This document shows positions 32,950 to 41,130 of a DNA stretch of 64,000 nt, piece by piece. The notes under the pieces were generated by a model that saw only the letters and a program-made list of their open reading frames with translations, made no database searches and was not told where the DNA came from. This DNA is from Humibacillus sp. DSM 29435. Lineage in GTDB: Bacteria > Actinomycetota > Actinomycetes > Actinomycetales > Dermatophilaceae. Every line of letters starts with the position of its first letter. Positions within the stretch are counted from its first letter, which is position 1. The stretch covers positions 120,494 through 184,493 of the forward strand of contig NZ_MAST01000003.1 of the NCBI RefSeq assembly GCF_001758225.1. The letters run 5' to 3'. The position numbers and the translations under genes are program-made.

Positions 32950-33771
32950 TCACAGCCTCGGCAGCAGGGCGGTGGCCACGTCGCGGTAGGCCTGAGCACC
33001 CTTCGACGAGCGGGCCGTCGTCAGGATCGAACGGCCCACGGCCGGGGCCTCGGCGAACCGCACCGTCTTGGGGATCGCCGGGGTGAGCACCGGCAGGTCG
33101 TAGCGCTCGCCGACGTCGGCGAGCACCTCGCGGGCGTGGTTGCTGCGCCCGTCGAACAGGGTCGGCAGGATGCCCCAGACCTCGAGGTCGGGGTTGAGGA
33201 TCGTGCGCACGTCGGCCACGGTGTCGAGCAGCTGGCCCACTCCGCGGTGGCTCAGCATCTCGCACGGCATCGGGATGATGAGCCCGTTCGCGGCTGTCAG
33301 CGCGTTGAGGGTGAGCACCCCGAGGCTGGGCGAGCAGTCGAGCACCACGACGTCCCAAGGCCGCCCGCCCTCGTCGGATGCCGCTGCGGCGCGTAGCGCG
33401 GTGCGCAGCACGTACTCGCGACCGGGGCGTCCCAGCAGCATCGCCTCGGCGCCCGCCAGCTCGATCGCCGACGGCACGAGGTCGACCCCGTCAGCGCACT
33501 CCACGACGACCTCGGCCAGCCCCACACCGGTGGTGAGCACGTCGTGAACCGACCGTTCGACGGCGTCGGGATCGACACCGAGCGAGAACGTGAGGCAGGC
33601 CTGCGGGTCGAGGTCGACCAGCAGCACCCGCTTGCCGAGCTCGGCGAACGCGGCCCCCAGGCTGGCCACCGACGTGGTCTTGGCGACCCCACCCTTCTGG
33701 TTCGCCACGGCAATGACGACCGGTGCCGACGAGGGGGACTGCTTCGAGCTCTGCTGGTTACGGCGGGCCAT
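32950..33771 (-). CDS. ParA/Soj-like ATPase
   Basis: A 273-residue ParA-family ATPase. The deviant Walker A is NQKGGVAKTTSVASLG with the signature lysine, Walker A' is LLVDLDPQACLTFSLGVDP, and Walker B is VVVLDCSPSLGVLTLNAL. A basic N-terminal extension (MARRNQQSSKQ) precedes it. No parB or parS-like gene is beside it, so this is probably the second, non-segregation ParA of actinobacteria (Rv3213c counterpart as I recall), of unclear cargo. It lies 21 bases downstream of the GH65 gene. Confidence 0.92.
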   Translation of the reverse strand: MARRNQQSSKQSPSSAPVVIAVANQKGGVAKTTSVASLGAAFAELGKRVLLVDLDPQACLTFSLGVDPDAVERSVHDVLTTGVGLAEVVVECADGVDLVPSAIELAGAEAMLLGRPGREYVLRTALRAAAASDEGGRPWDVVVLDCSPSLGVLTLNALTAANGLIIPMPCEMLSHRGVGQLLDTVADVRTILNPDLEVWGILPTLFDGRSNHAREVLADVGERYDLPVLTPAIPKTVRFAEAPAVGRSILTTARSSKGAQAYRDVATALLPRL

Positions 33772-33792
33772 GGTGGTCAGTCTGTCAGGTCG

Positions 33793-36336
33793 TCAGGATG
33801 CCGCTTCACCCCGCTTGCGGCGCCGATGGCGGGCGACGGGCACCCCTGCTGTGTGGACCAGCTCGTGCTCCCCGGCGTTCCCCACGAGGGGCACGCTGCC
33901 GAGCTGCCGTTCGATCACCGGGCCCTGGCCGTCGAGCGCGACGACCGCCGGGGCACCCGGGCCAACCGTCACCCGGTCTCCGCGAACGATCACGTCGATG
34001 CTGGCGCCCTCCGCCCGGGCGGCCTCGGCACTCACCTGACCGAGGGTGAACTCGATCCGGTCACGGAACAGCTCGACCCGAAGGCGATGCCCGCGCACCT
34101 GAAGGCCGAACTCCAGCGACGGCCAGTGGGCCGGTAGGCGCGGGTCGAAGGTGAGCGTGCCGTTGTGGTCACGCATTCCCGCGAAGCCGTAGACCAGACT
34201 GTTCCAGACGCCGCCGGCCGAGGCCACGTGCACCCCTTCCGACGCGTTGCCGTGCAGGTCGGCGAGGTCGACGTAGAGCCCGGCGTGGAAGTATTCGACG
34301 GCCAGTCGCTGGTGTCCGACCTCGGCGGCCACGATCGACTGCACGACCGATGACAGGGTGGAGTCACCGGTGGTGATGGGGTCGTAGTACTCGAAGTCGG
34401 CCCGCTTCTGCTCCAACGAGAACATCTGACCCTGCAGGAACAGGGCGGCCACGACGTCAGCCTGCTTGAGCACCTGGAAGCGGTAGATGACCAAGGGGTG
34501 GTAGTGCAGCAGCAGCGGCCACTTGTCGTCAGGGGTGGCGGCGAGGTCCCACACCTCCCGCTCGAGGAAGTGCTGGTCCTGGGGGTGGATCCCCAGAGCC
34601 TCGTCGTAGGGGAAGTACATGCGTTCAGCACAGTCCGCCCACTCGGTCACCTCATTCTCGGCGAGGTCGAGCCGGGCACACATCCGGGCATACCCGTCGG
34701 GGTAGTCCTCGGCGAGCCGAAGGGCCCACCGGGCGGCCTGGCGCAGGTTGTCGCTCGCCATGACGTTGGTGAAGAGGTTGTTGTTCACCACGGTGGTGTA
34801 CTCGTCGGGCCCGGTCACCCCGTGCAGGTGGAAGCGCCGCTCGTCGCCTCGGCCGAGCCAGAACCCCAGGTCGGCCCACAACCGGGCGGTCAGCACGAGG
34901 ATGTCGATGCCTTCGCGCAGCATGAAGTCGTCGTCGCCGGTGGCCTGGACGTACTTGCACAGAGCGAAGGCGATGTCGGCGTTGATGTGGTACTGCGCCG
35001 TGCCGGCCGCGTAGTAGGCCGAGGCCTCCTCACCGTTGATGGTGCGCCACGGATACAGCGCCCCGAGCTGGCTGAGGTCATGCGCCCGGCGACGGGCCGC
35101 CGGGAGCATCAGGTACCGGAACCGCAGCGCGCCCCGAGCCACTCGGGGCGAGGTGTAGCTGAGGAACGGCAGCACGTAGGTCTCGGTGTCCCAGAAGTAG
35201 TGGCCCTCGTACCCGGAGCCGGTGACGCCCTTCGCCGCGACCCCCGACTGCTCGACGCGGCCGGTGGCCTGCGCCAGCTGGAAGAGGTTCCAACGGATGG
35301 CCTGCTGAATGGCCGGGTGTCCGTCGACCCTGACGTCGGCATCGGCCCAGAAGCCGTCGAGCCAGCGCCGCTGTTCGGCGAAGCACTCGTCCACCCCGTC
35401 GTCACGCACGCGGTCGAGGGTGCGCCTCGCACGGTCGACGAGCTCTCGCACGGGCACCCCCCGTGACGTGTGGTAGACCGCTGCCTTGACGATGCGGATG
35501 GTCTGCCCGACCTTGCCCTTGACCCGGTAGATCTTCTTGCCGAGGTCGGCCTCGGCGTGGCTCAGCTCCTCGTACGCGTTGTCGGTCACGATCTCGTGGT
35601 CGACGGCCACGGCGAGGGTCATGCCCGAGTTGGCGCAGCGGTAGCTGAGAATGGTGCGTCGGTCGCTCGACCACTGCGTCTGGGGCTCGAGCACCCGCTC
35701 GGTCATCTTCCTCGCCTTACGCGGGTCGCGGCCGTCGCCCGCCCCCGCCGACGCGACGTGGTACTCGTCCTCGCCGTCCTGACGGTTGAGAATCTGCGAC
35801 GAGATCGCCACCGGCGCGTCGACGTCGAGCAGGGTGACGTCGAAGGTCATGACCGCCAGGTGTCGTTGCTCGAACGAGACCATCCGCTGCGACTCGATGC
35901 GAACCCGCTTGCCCGACGGGGTGACCCAGATGAGCGACCGCCTCAGCACCCCGTCGCGGAAGTCGAGTCGACGCTCGTAGTGTTCGAGGTCGGCCATCGA
36001 GAGCATCAGCGGCTCGTCGTCGACATACAGCTTGATCGTCTTGACGTCGGGGACGTTGACGATGGTCTGCCCGGTGTGGGCGAACCCGAACGCCTCCTCC
36101 GCGTGGCGGATCGGCCACGTCTCGTGGAAGCCGTTGATGTACGTGCCGTGGGAATGCACGTCGCGGCCCTCCTCGACGTTGCCGCGCATGCCCAGGTAGC
36201 CGTTGGCGACGGCGAAGACCGTCTCGGTGATGCCGAGATCCTCCGTGCTGTGCCACGTCTCGGTCCACGCCCACTCGTCGACGGGGAAGCGGGTTCGGTC
36301 GATGGGGTCGGGATTGCCCTGCAGTGAGTTCTTCAT
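33793..36336 (-). CDS. Glycoside hydrolase family 65 disaccharide phosphorylase
   Basis: An 847-residue GH65 enzyme. These phosphorylases split maltose, trehalose or kojibiose-type disaccharides with phosphate to give beta-glucose 1-phosphate. N-terminal beta-sandwich: VANGYLGMRGNVEEG. The catalytic (alpha/alpha)6 barrel has GHYFWDTETYVLPFLSYT, the general acid Glu in GVTGPDEYTTVVNNN, and KQADVVAALFL for phosphate binding. The C-terminus is basic (RHRRRKRGEAAS). The ATG at 36336 lies 12 bases after the stop of the beta-phosphoglucomutase gene, so the two work as a pair. Which disaccharide is used cannot be told by eye. M. tuberculosis has a similar pair, Rv3400-Rv3401. Confidence 0.93.
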   Translation of the reverse strand: MKNSLQGNPDPIDRTRFPVDEWAWTETWHSTEDLGITETVFAVANGYLGMRGNVEEGRDVHSHGTYINGFHETWPIRHAEEAFGFAHTGQTIVNVPDVKTIKLYVDDEPLMLSMADLEHYERRLDFRDGVLRRSLIWVTPSGKRVRIESQRMVSFEQRHLAVMTFDVTLLDVDAPVAISSQILNRQDGEDEYHVASAGAGDGRDPRKARKMTERVLEPQTQWSSDRRTILSYRCANSGMTLAVAVDHEIVTDNAYEELSHAEADLGKKIYRVKGKVGQTIRIVKAAVYHTSRGVPVRELVDRARRTLDRVRDDGVDECFAEQRRWLDGFWADADVRVDGHPAIQQAIRWNLFQLAQATGRVEQSGVAAKGVTGSGYEGHYFWDTETYVLPFLSYTSPRVARGALRFRYLMLPAARRRAHDLSQLGALYPWRTINGEEASAYYAAGTAQYHINADIAFALCKYVQATGDDDFMLREGIDILVLTARLWADLGFWLGRGDERRFHLHGVTGPDEYTTVVNNNLFTNVMASDNLRQAARWALRLAEDYPDGYARMCARLDLAENEVTEWADCAERMYFPYDEALGIHPQDQHFLEREVWDLAATPDDKWPLLLHYHPLVIYRFQVLKQADVVAALFLQGQMFSLEQKRADFEYYDPITTGDSTLSSVVQSIVAAEVGHQRLAVEYFHAGLYVDLADLHGNASEGVHVASAGGVWNSLVYGFAGMRDHNGTLTFDPRLPAHWPSLEFGLQVRGHRLRVELFRDRIEFTLGQVSAEAARAEGASIDVIVRGDRVTVGPGAPAVVALDGQGPVIERQLGSVPLVGNAGEHELVHTAGVPVARHRRRKRGEAAS

Positions 36337-36348
36337 CGGGCAGTGCCT

Positions 36349-37095
36349 TCAGGCCGTCGAGGCAACACGACGGTGAACCGGGTCGGGGATCAGCTCGTCG
36401 AGCTCGTTCACCACGAGGTCAGCCCCCTCGTCGAGCAGGGGCTGCGCGCCGACACCCCGGTCGACGCCGACCACGAGCCCGAAGGCCCCGGCCCGGCCGG
36501 ACGCGACCCCTGACAGCGCGTCTTCGAAGACCACCGAGCGTGCGGCTGCCACGCCGAGAAGCTCGGCGGCGCGAAGGTAGGTGGCGGGTGACGGCTTGCC
36601 GTCGAGACCCTCGCGAACGGCCACCACGCCGTCGACCACGACCGGGAAGCGGTGCGCGAGCCCAGCGGCGGCCAGCACCGTGGCGGCGTTGCGCGACGAC
36701 GAGACGACTGCCATCGCGGTGCCCTCCTGCGCGAGGTGGTCGAGCAGCCGAACCGAGGCGGGATACGGCTCGACGCCCTCGTCGTGCAGGATCGCCGAGA
36801 AGACCGCGTTCTTGCGGTTGCCGAGCCCGCCCACCGTCTCCTCTTCAGGAGCGTCGTCGGGTGTGCCCTCCGGGAGCGAGATGGCACGCGAGGCCAGGAG
36901 GTCGCGCACGCCGTCGAAACGGGGCTTGCCGTCGATGTGGGCGAAGTAGTCGGCCGACGTGTACCGGTCGGCGACACCTCGACCATCGAGGTACTCGCTG
37001 AACATCCGGTTCCACGCACGCATGTGGACCTCAGCGGTGGGTGTCAGCACCCCGTCAAGGTCGAAGAGCGCGGCGTCGTAGTCGCTCCAGTTCAC
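36349..37095 (-). CDS. HAD-family beta-phosphoglucomutase-like protein
   Basis: A 248-residue HAD phosphatase/mutase. Motif I is AALFDLDGVLTPTAEVH (nucleophile Asp with the second Asp two residues on). Motif II is AVVSSSRNAATVL, motif III is DGKPSPATYLRAAELL, and motif IV is SVVFEDALSGVASGRAG. The cap contains HIDGKPRFDGVRDLLASR. These are the features of beta-phosphoglucomutase, which turns beta-glucose 1-phosphate from the GH65 partner into glucose 6-phosphate. The GTG at 37095 follows AAGGTTGAAGA. It is the first gene of a likely two- or three-gene operon with GH65 and ParA. Confidence 0.92.
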   Translation of the reverse strand: MNWSDYDAALFDLDGVLTPTAEVHMRAWNRMFSEYLDGRGVADRYTSADYFAHIDGKPRFDGVRDLLASRAISLPEGTPDDAPEEETVGGLGNRKNAVFSAILHDEGVEPYPASVRLLDHLAQEGTAMAVVSSSRNAATVLAAAGLAHRFPVVVDGVVAVREGLDGKPSPATYLRAAELLGVAAARSVVFEDALSGVASGRAGAFGLVVGVDRGVGAQPLLDEGADLVVNELDELIPDPVHRRVASTA

Positions 37096-37151
37096 TCTTC
37101 AACCTTAGAGCCATACCCGCCTTCGCGTGGGGACACGCGCCGACCCCGGGC

Positions 37152-38042
37152 TCAGGAGGCAGGGCCACCCTCGTTGCTGCCCGCAGCGGGGTAGCCGGCG
37201 GCATCGAGGCCGGCCCAGTCGCTCTTCTCGGGCCCCATCGTCTGACCCTCCGGGCAGTGGGCCCGAAAGTCACACCACGAGCACATCGCCGACAGCCGCG
37301 GCGCAAAACGGCTCGACTCCACCCCCACCTCGCGAAACTCGGCGTCGGCCCGGCGCAGGTCGGAGGCGATCGACTCGGCCTCGGCCACCTTGCGCTGCAA
37401 CGACTCCGGCGTGTGCTCGTGGGCAACGACGGTACCGGAGGGGATGTGGTGCAGCTCCACCCGACGGCTGGGCCGACGGAACACCCTGGCCGCAGCGACG
37501 GCGTAGAGCGCCAGCGGCAGCGAGGTGCGCGCGTCGTCGTCGGTCGGCACCTGTCGGCCGGTCTTGTAGTCGACCACCACCACCTCGTCGTCGCGCTCGT
37601 CGAGGCGGTCGATGCGACCGGTGACCGCGATGTGGTCGGTCTTGAGGGAGACGCTGCGCTCGATACCGGCCGGTTGTCGGTCGCGGTCGATGCCCCGCAG
37701 GTACTCGATGACGGCGTCGCGAACGCGGGCCCGCCAGGCCATCGACTGCTCCGGGTCGCGAAATCCGGCGTCGATCCAGCTTGCCCGAACGAGCTCGGCC
37801 ACGCCGGCTGGGGTGCGTCGGGAAACCGGGAGGTCCCAGAAGTCGCGGAGCGCGTTGTGGGTGGCGATACCGACGGAGGTGTGGGCGCGCTGGGGCCGGG
37901 TCGGCGGCTTGGGCCGGTCGAGGTACTGCATCCGGTAGCGACGGGGGCAGTCGAGCCAGGCGTTGAGCCGTGACGGCGACGCCACGTAGAGCGGGGTCGG
38001 CATGTCGGCGAAGCTCGCCTGTTGCGGTTGGGCGGTCGTCAC
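37152..38042 (-). CDS. RecB-family PD-(D/E)XK nuclease, Cas4-like
   Basis: A 296-residue stand-alone RecB-type exonuclease. The N-terminus has YVASPSRLNAWLDCPRRYRM with the first cluster cysteine. The nuclease core is GRIDRLDERDDEVVVVDYK followed by TGRQ, giving the D...DYKTG motif. The C-terminal cysteines are in MCSWCDFRAHCPEG, so an iron-sulfur cluster as in Cas4, AddB and M. tuberculosis Rv2119 is likely. No helicase or CRISPR genes are adjacent. The GTG at 38042 follows AGGGTGGTCAGC. A role in DNA repair is inferred. Confidence 0.9.
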   Translation of the reverse strand: MTTAQPQQASFADMPTPLYVASPSRLNAWLDCPRRYRMQYLDRPKPPTRPQRAHTSVGIATHNALRDFWDLPVSRRTPAGVAELVRASWIDAGFRDPEQSMAWRARVRDAVIEYLRGIDRDRQPAGIERSVSLKTDHIAVTGRIDRLDERDDEVVVVDYKTGRQVPTDDDARTSLPLALYAVAAARVFRRPSRRVELHHIPSGTVVAHEHTPESLQRKVAEAESIASDLRRADAEFREVGVESSRFAPRLSAMCSWCDFRAHCPEGQTMGPEKSDWAGLDAAGYPAAGSNEGGPAS

Positions 38043-38148
38043 GCTGACCACCCTAGGCGTCCGGTCGCCCCTGTCCCGGATGCCGTCCCCACCCTCGACG
38101 CTCGAGCGGCCGTGACCGGAGCAGCTGACGCCGGCACCTGGACGGCGC

Positions 38149-39192
38149 CTAGCGACGCGATCGGACGACGGCGCCGAAGCGGTCTGCCGCCACCGCCAGC
38201 TCGCGCTCGAGGTCGTCGACGACCTGCGCCACCGACTGCACCTCCCGAACGGACTGCAGCCCCTGGCCGGCCGCCCAGATGCGGGACCAGCGTTTGGCGG
38301 GACTCTGGGCTGCGTCGTACCTGCGGTCGCCCTCGAAGACGAGGTGGTCGGGGTCGAGGCCGTTCGCCAGCAGGCTGGGTCGTAGCCACGACGCGGCGGC
38401 GCCGGTGACGCCGGCACTGACGACCAGGTCGTCGAGGCCGTGCTCGACCACCATCTGCTTGTACTCGGCAGCAGCCCGACTCTCGTCAGTGGCGAGGAAC
38501 CGCGTGCCGAGGTAGACGAGGTCGGCTCCCGTCGCGATGGCCCCGGCCACGCCGTGCCCGTCGCCCACCCCACCTCCCACCGTGACGATGCCGTCGAAGA
38601 ACTCCCGCACAGCCGACACGAAGGGGAACGGTGAGAGGTGCCCGGTGTGCCCACCGGCTCCTGCGCAGATGCAGGCGAGACCGTCGACTCCTGCGGCCAC
38701 TGCCTTGCGCGACAGTGCCAGGTCGACGACGTCGGCGATGACCAGCCCGCCGTAGCCCTTGACGACGTCCATCACCGGCCGGGGTGAACCCAGCGCCGTG
38801 ATCACGACGGGCGGTCGGTACTTCGCGACCAGACGCAGGTCGTCGGCCAGCCTCGTGTTCGACCGGTGGGTGATCAGGTTGACGGCCCAGGGCGCCGGTG
38901 GGCGCGGGGGCGACACGACGGCAGCCGGCCCAGCGGCGTTCGACGCGGCGGCGTTCGACGCGGCGGCGTTCGACGCGACGGCGTCGGAGGCGACGGCATC
39001 CGAGGCGACGGCATCCGAGATGGCGGCGAGCCACCCGTCGAGCTGTTCGACGGTTCGGCAGTTCTGGGTGGGGAACGCTCCGAGGATGCCGGCCCGCGCC
39101 GCGGCGATGACCAGCTCGGGCCCCGAGACGAGGAACATGGGGGCCGCGACGACCGGCAGCCGCAGCGCCGCGAGCAGCGACTCGCGGTTCAC
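38149..39192 (-). CDS. Nitronate monooxygenase-type flavoprotein
   Basis: A 347-residue TIM-barrel flavoprotein of the 2-nitropropane dioxygenase/nitronate monooxygenase family: PVVAAPMFLVSGPELVIAAA at the start, CICAGAGGHTGHLSPF for FMN with the conserved histidine, VTVGGGVGDGHGVAGAIATG, and YLGTRFLATDESRA. The GTG at 39192 overlaps the stop of the ligase gene as GTGA. At residues about 59-88 there is a repetitive Ala/Ser insertion (DAVAS and NAAAS units) made by a 15-bp tandem repeat. Members of this family close to fatty-acid or aromatic catabolism genes may act as enoyl or nitronate oxidoreductases; the substrate is unknown. Confidence 0.9.
   Translation of the reverse strand: MNRESLLAALRLPVVAAPMFLVSGPELVIAAARAGILGAFPTQNCRTVEQLDGWLAAISDAVASDAVASDAVASNAAASNAAASNAAGPAAVVSPPRPPAPWAVNLITHRSNTRLADDLRLVAKYRPPVVITALGSPRPVMDVVKGYGGLVIADVVDLALSRKAVAAGVDGLACICAGAGGHTGHLSPFPFVSAVREFFDGIVTVGGGVGDGHGVAGAIATGADLVYLGTRFLATDESRAAAEYKQMVVEHGLDDLVVSAGVTGAAASWLRPSLLANGLDPDHLVFEGDRRYDAAQSPAKRWSRIWAAGQGLQSVREVQSVAQVVDDLERELAVAADRFGAVVRSRR
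38936..39018. repeat. 15-bp tandem repeat inside the nitronate monooxygenase gene
   Basis: Roughly five to six 15-base units, first GGCGTTCGACGCGGC-like, then GCGACGGCATCCGAG-like, coding DAVAS and NAAAS pentads. Units are in frame, so copy-number change would alter only the length of a loop. Confidence 0.85.
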
Positions 39193-40910
39193 GGACCCAC
39201 CTGCTGGCGGAGGGCGCGTTTGAGGATCTTGCCCACCGGGTTGCGTGGCAGCTCGTCGCGGATCTCGAGCCGCTCGGGCAGCTTGAACGACGCGATCCTC
39301 TTGTTCCGCAGAAACGCCACCAGCTGGTCGAGGGTGAGGCTCTCGCCCGGCGCCAGTGACACGACGGCGGCCACCCGCTCACCGAGGAGGTCGTCGGGGT
39401 CGCCGATCACCGCCACATCGACAACGGCCGGGTGGTCGGCGATGAGGCCCTCCAGCTCGGCCGGAGCGATGTTCATGCCGCCGCGGATGACGAGGTCTCT
39501 GGCCCGGTCGAGGTAGTGCAGAAACTGGCCCTGGTCTCCGGCGATCTCGAACAGGTCGCCCGAGCACAGGTAGCCCTGGTCGTCGAAGGGGCTCGGGCGA
39601 GCCGCGCCGTTGAGATACCCGGCGAAAACGGTCGGTCCGTTGAGCCGCATCTCTCCCGGTACCCCCGGCGCGGTGATGTCGTCACCCGTGACGAGGTCGA
39701 CGAGCCGCACGTCGATCCATTCGGAGACCCGGGTCGACCATTTCACGTCGGGGGCACCGAAGCGGGGAAAGAACCGGGCACGTTCGTCGGGATCGGGGAA
39801 GTCGTCGGGGCTCGAGAGAAGCCCGACCCCCTCGTTGGAGCCGAAGAAGTTGATGATGCCGATGCCGTGCTTCTCCTGCCAGCCGCGCACCATCGCCGGC
39901 TGGAGCGGTACCGACCCCGAGCCGATGCGGGTGAGGCTGCTGAGGTCGACCTTCGCCATCAGGGCCTCGTTGTGGAGCAGCATCGAGAGCAGGGCGGGCG
40001 GCGCCACCGTGTAGGTCGCCCGCTCAGTCGCGATCTGTGCGAGGAAGGTGGGTAGGTCGAACGGATGATGTTGCACCAGAACACAACCCGTCCGGATCCA
40101 GGGCAAGAACATGCCGCTGATGCCGGCCATGTTGATCATCGGGAAGGGGTTGAGCAGCACGTCATCGGCGGTGACCCCCGGGGCGTCGACGGTGGCCCAG
40201 GTGACCGCCAGCCAGTCGAGATGACAGCGCGGCACGCCCTTCGGCTCGCTCTCGGTGCCGGACGTCCAGCAGATCGTCAGGGCGTCGTTCGCGTCGTTCG
40301 GGTCGGCGGAGACGTGCTCGGTGACGAGGGCGCGCTCGTCGTCGGTGGCCGGCAGCGGCTGGAGGCACACGGCATCCGGCGGCATGCCGTGCAGCTCGAC
40401 ATCGGCACCGAAGGCGACGACGTGCTCGACGGTCGGCATTCGGTCACGCACTCCCAGCACCTCCGCCACCGGCGAGCGACCACCGAAACGGGGAGAGGTC
40501 ACGAAGGCCACGAAGCTCGCCTGCGTGCCCATCGTCACGATCTCGTGCTCGCGGTACTGCATGGGCAGCGGGGACACGACGACGCCGATCGTCCAGGCGG
40601 CCAGGTACACCTCGACGAGCTCGATGGTGTTGGGCAGCTGCACGCCGAGCACGTCTCCACGACCCAGCCCGAGCCCCAGCAGCCGGGCGGCGAGGTGGGT
40701 GACCTCGTCGCTCAGCTGCGACCAGGTGAGGCGCCGCGGCGGCGACCCCAGCAACGCCTCGCGGTTCGCCGGGTCGACCACGGCGAGGTGGTCACCCCGG
40801 GCGCCCACCTGTTCGGCGAAGAGCCGGTCGACGGTCTCGTCGGTCCACCAGCCGCGGGCCTGGAAGTCGGCCACCCTCGCGGCCGGGTGCAGCCCTCGCG
40901 CCATCGTCAT
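39189..40910 (-). CDS. Class I adenylate-forming enzyme (acyl-CoA ligase)
   Basis: A 573-residue ANL-superfamily ligase. Motifs: ICWTSGTESEPKGVPRCH (P-loop A3), INFFGSNEGVGLL (A5), GYLCSGDLFEIAGD (A7), YLDRARDLVIRGGMNIAP (A8), and PVGKILKRALR with the catalytic lysine (A10). It should activate a carboxylic acid to an acyl-AMP and then a CoA thioester. The ATG at 40910 (MTMARG) has no strong ribosome binding site; the ATG at 40904 is in frame. The downstream nitronate monooxygenase overlaps it by four bases. The neighbouring thiolase and dioxygenase suggest a degradation route. The acid is unknown. Confidence 0.92.
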   Translation of the reverse strand: MTMARGLHPAARVADFQARGWWTDETVDRLFAEQVGARGDHLAVVDPANREALLGSPPRRLTWSQLSDEVTHLAARLLGLGLGRGDVLGVQLPNTIELVEVYLAAWTIGVVVSPLPMQYREHEIVTMGTQASFVAFVTSPRFGGRSPVAEVLGVRDRMPTVEHVVAFGADVELHGMPPDAVCLQPLPATDDERALVTEHVSADPNDANDALTICWTSGTESEPKGVPRCHLDWLAVTWATVDAPGVTADDVLLNPFPMINMAGISGMFLPWIRTGCVLVQHHPFDLPTFLAQIATERATYTVAPPALLSMLLHNEALMAKVDLSSLTRIGSGSVPLQPAMVRGWQEKHGIGIINFFGSNEGVGLLSSPDDFPDPDERARFFPRFGAPDVKWSTRVSEWIDVRLVDLVTGDDITAPGVPGEMRLNGPTVFAGYLNGAARPSPFDDQGYLCSGDLFEIAGDQGQFLHYLDRARDLVIRGGMNIAPAELEGLIADHPAVVDVAVIGDPDDLLGERVAAVVSLAPGESLTLDQLVAFLRNKRIASFKLPERLEIRDELPRNPVGKILKRALRQQVGP

Positions 40911-41130
40911 CTGACTACCCGCCCCACTTCGTCGTGTCGGCCATCCGCCCCGATCCTGCCGCACCTGCCGGTCAGGAGGAGGCGAACGAGATGGTTGTCG
41001 TGCTGCGGGCCGGGCAGTTTTAGCGGTGTTGGCCGCGCCCGGGAGCAGAGCTCCGTCGTGGCTGCCGTCGGCGGGACCCGGCTCGACGAGACAGAGCGCG
41101 TTGGCGGCACCCCGGCCACGACAGCCCGGG

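Noticed and set aside
38042..38654. An N-terminal extension of the RecB-type nuclease up to 38654
   Set aside because: The extra sequence is antisense-like low-complexity overlapping the nitronate monooxygenase gene, and GTG 38042 with AGGGTGGTCAGC upstream gives the expected start.
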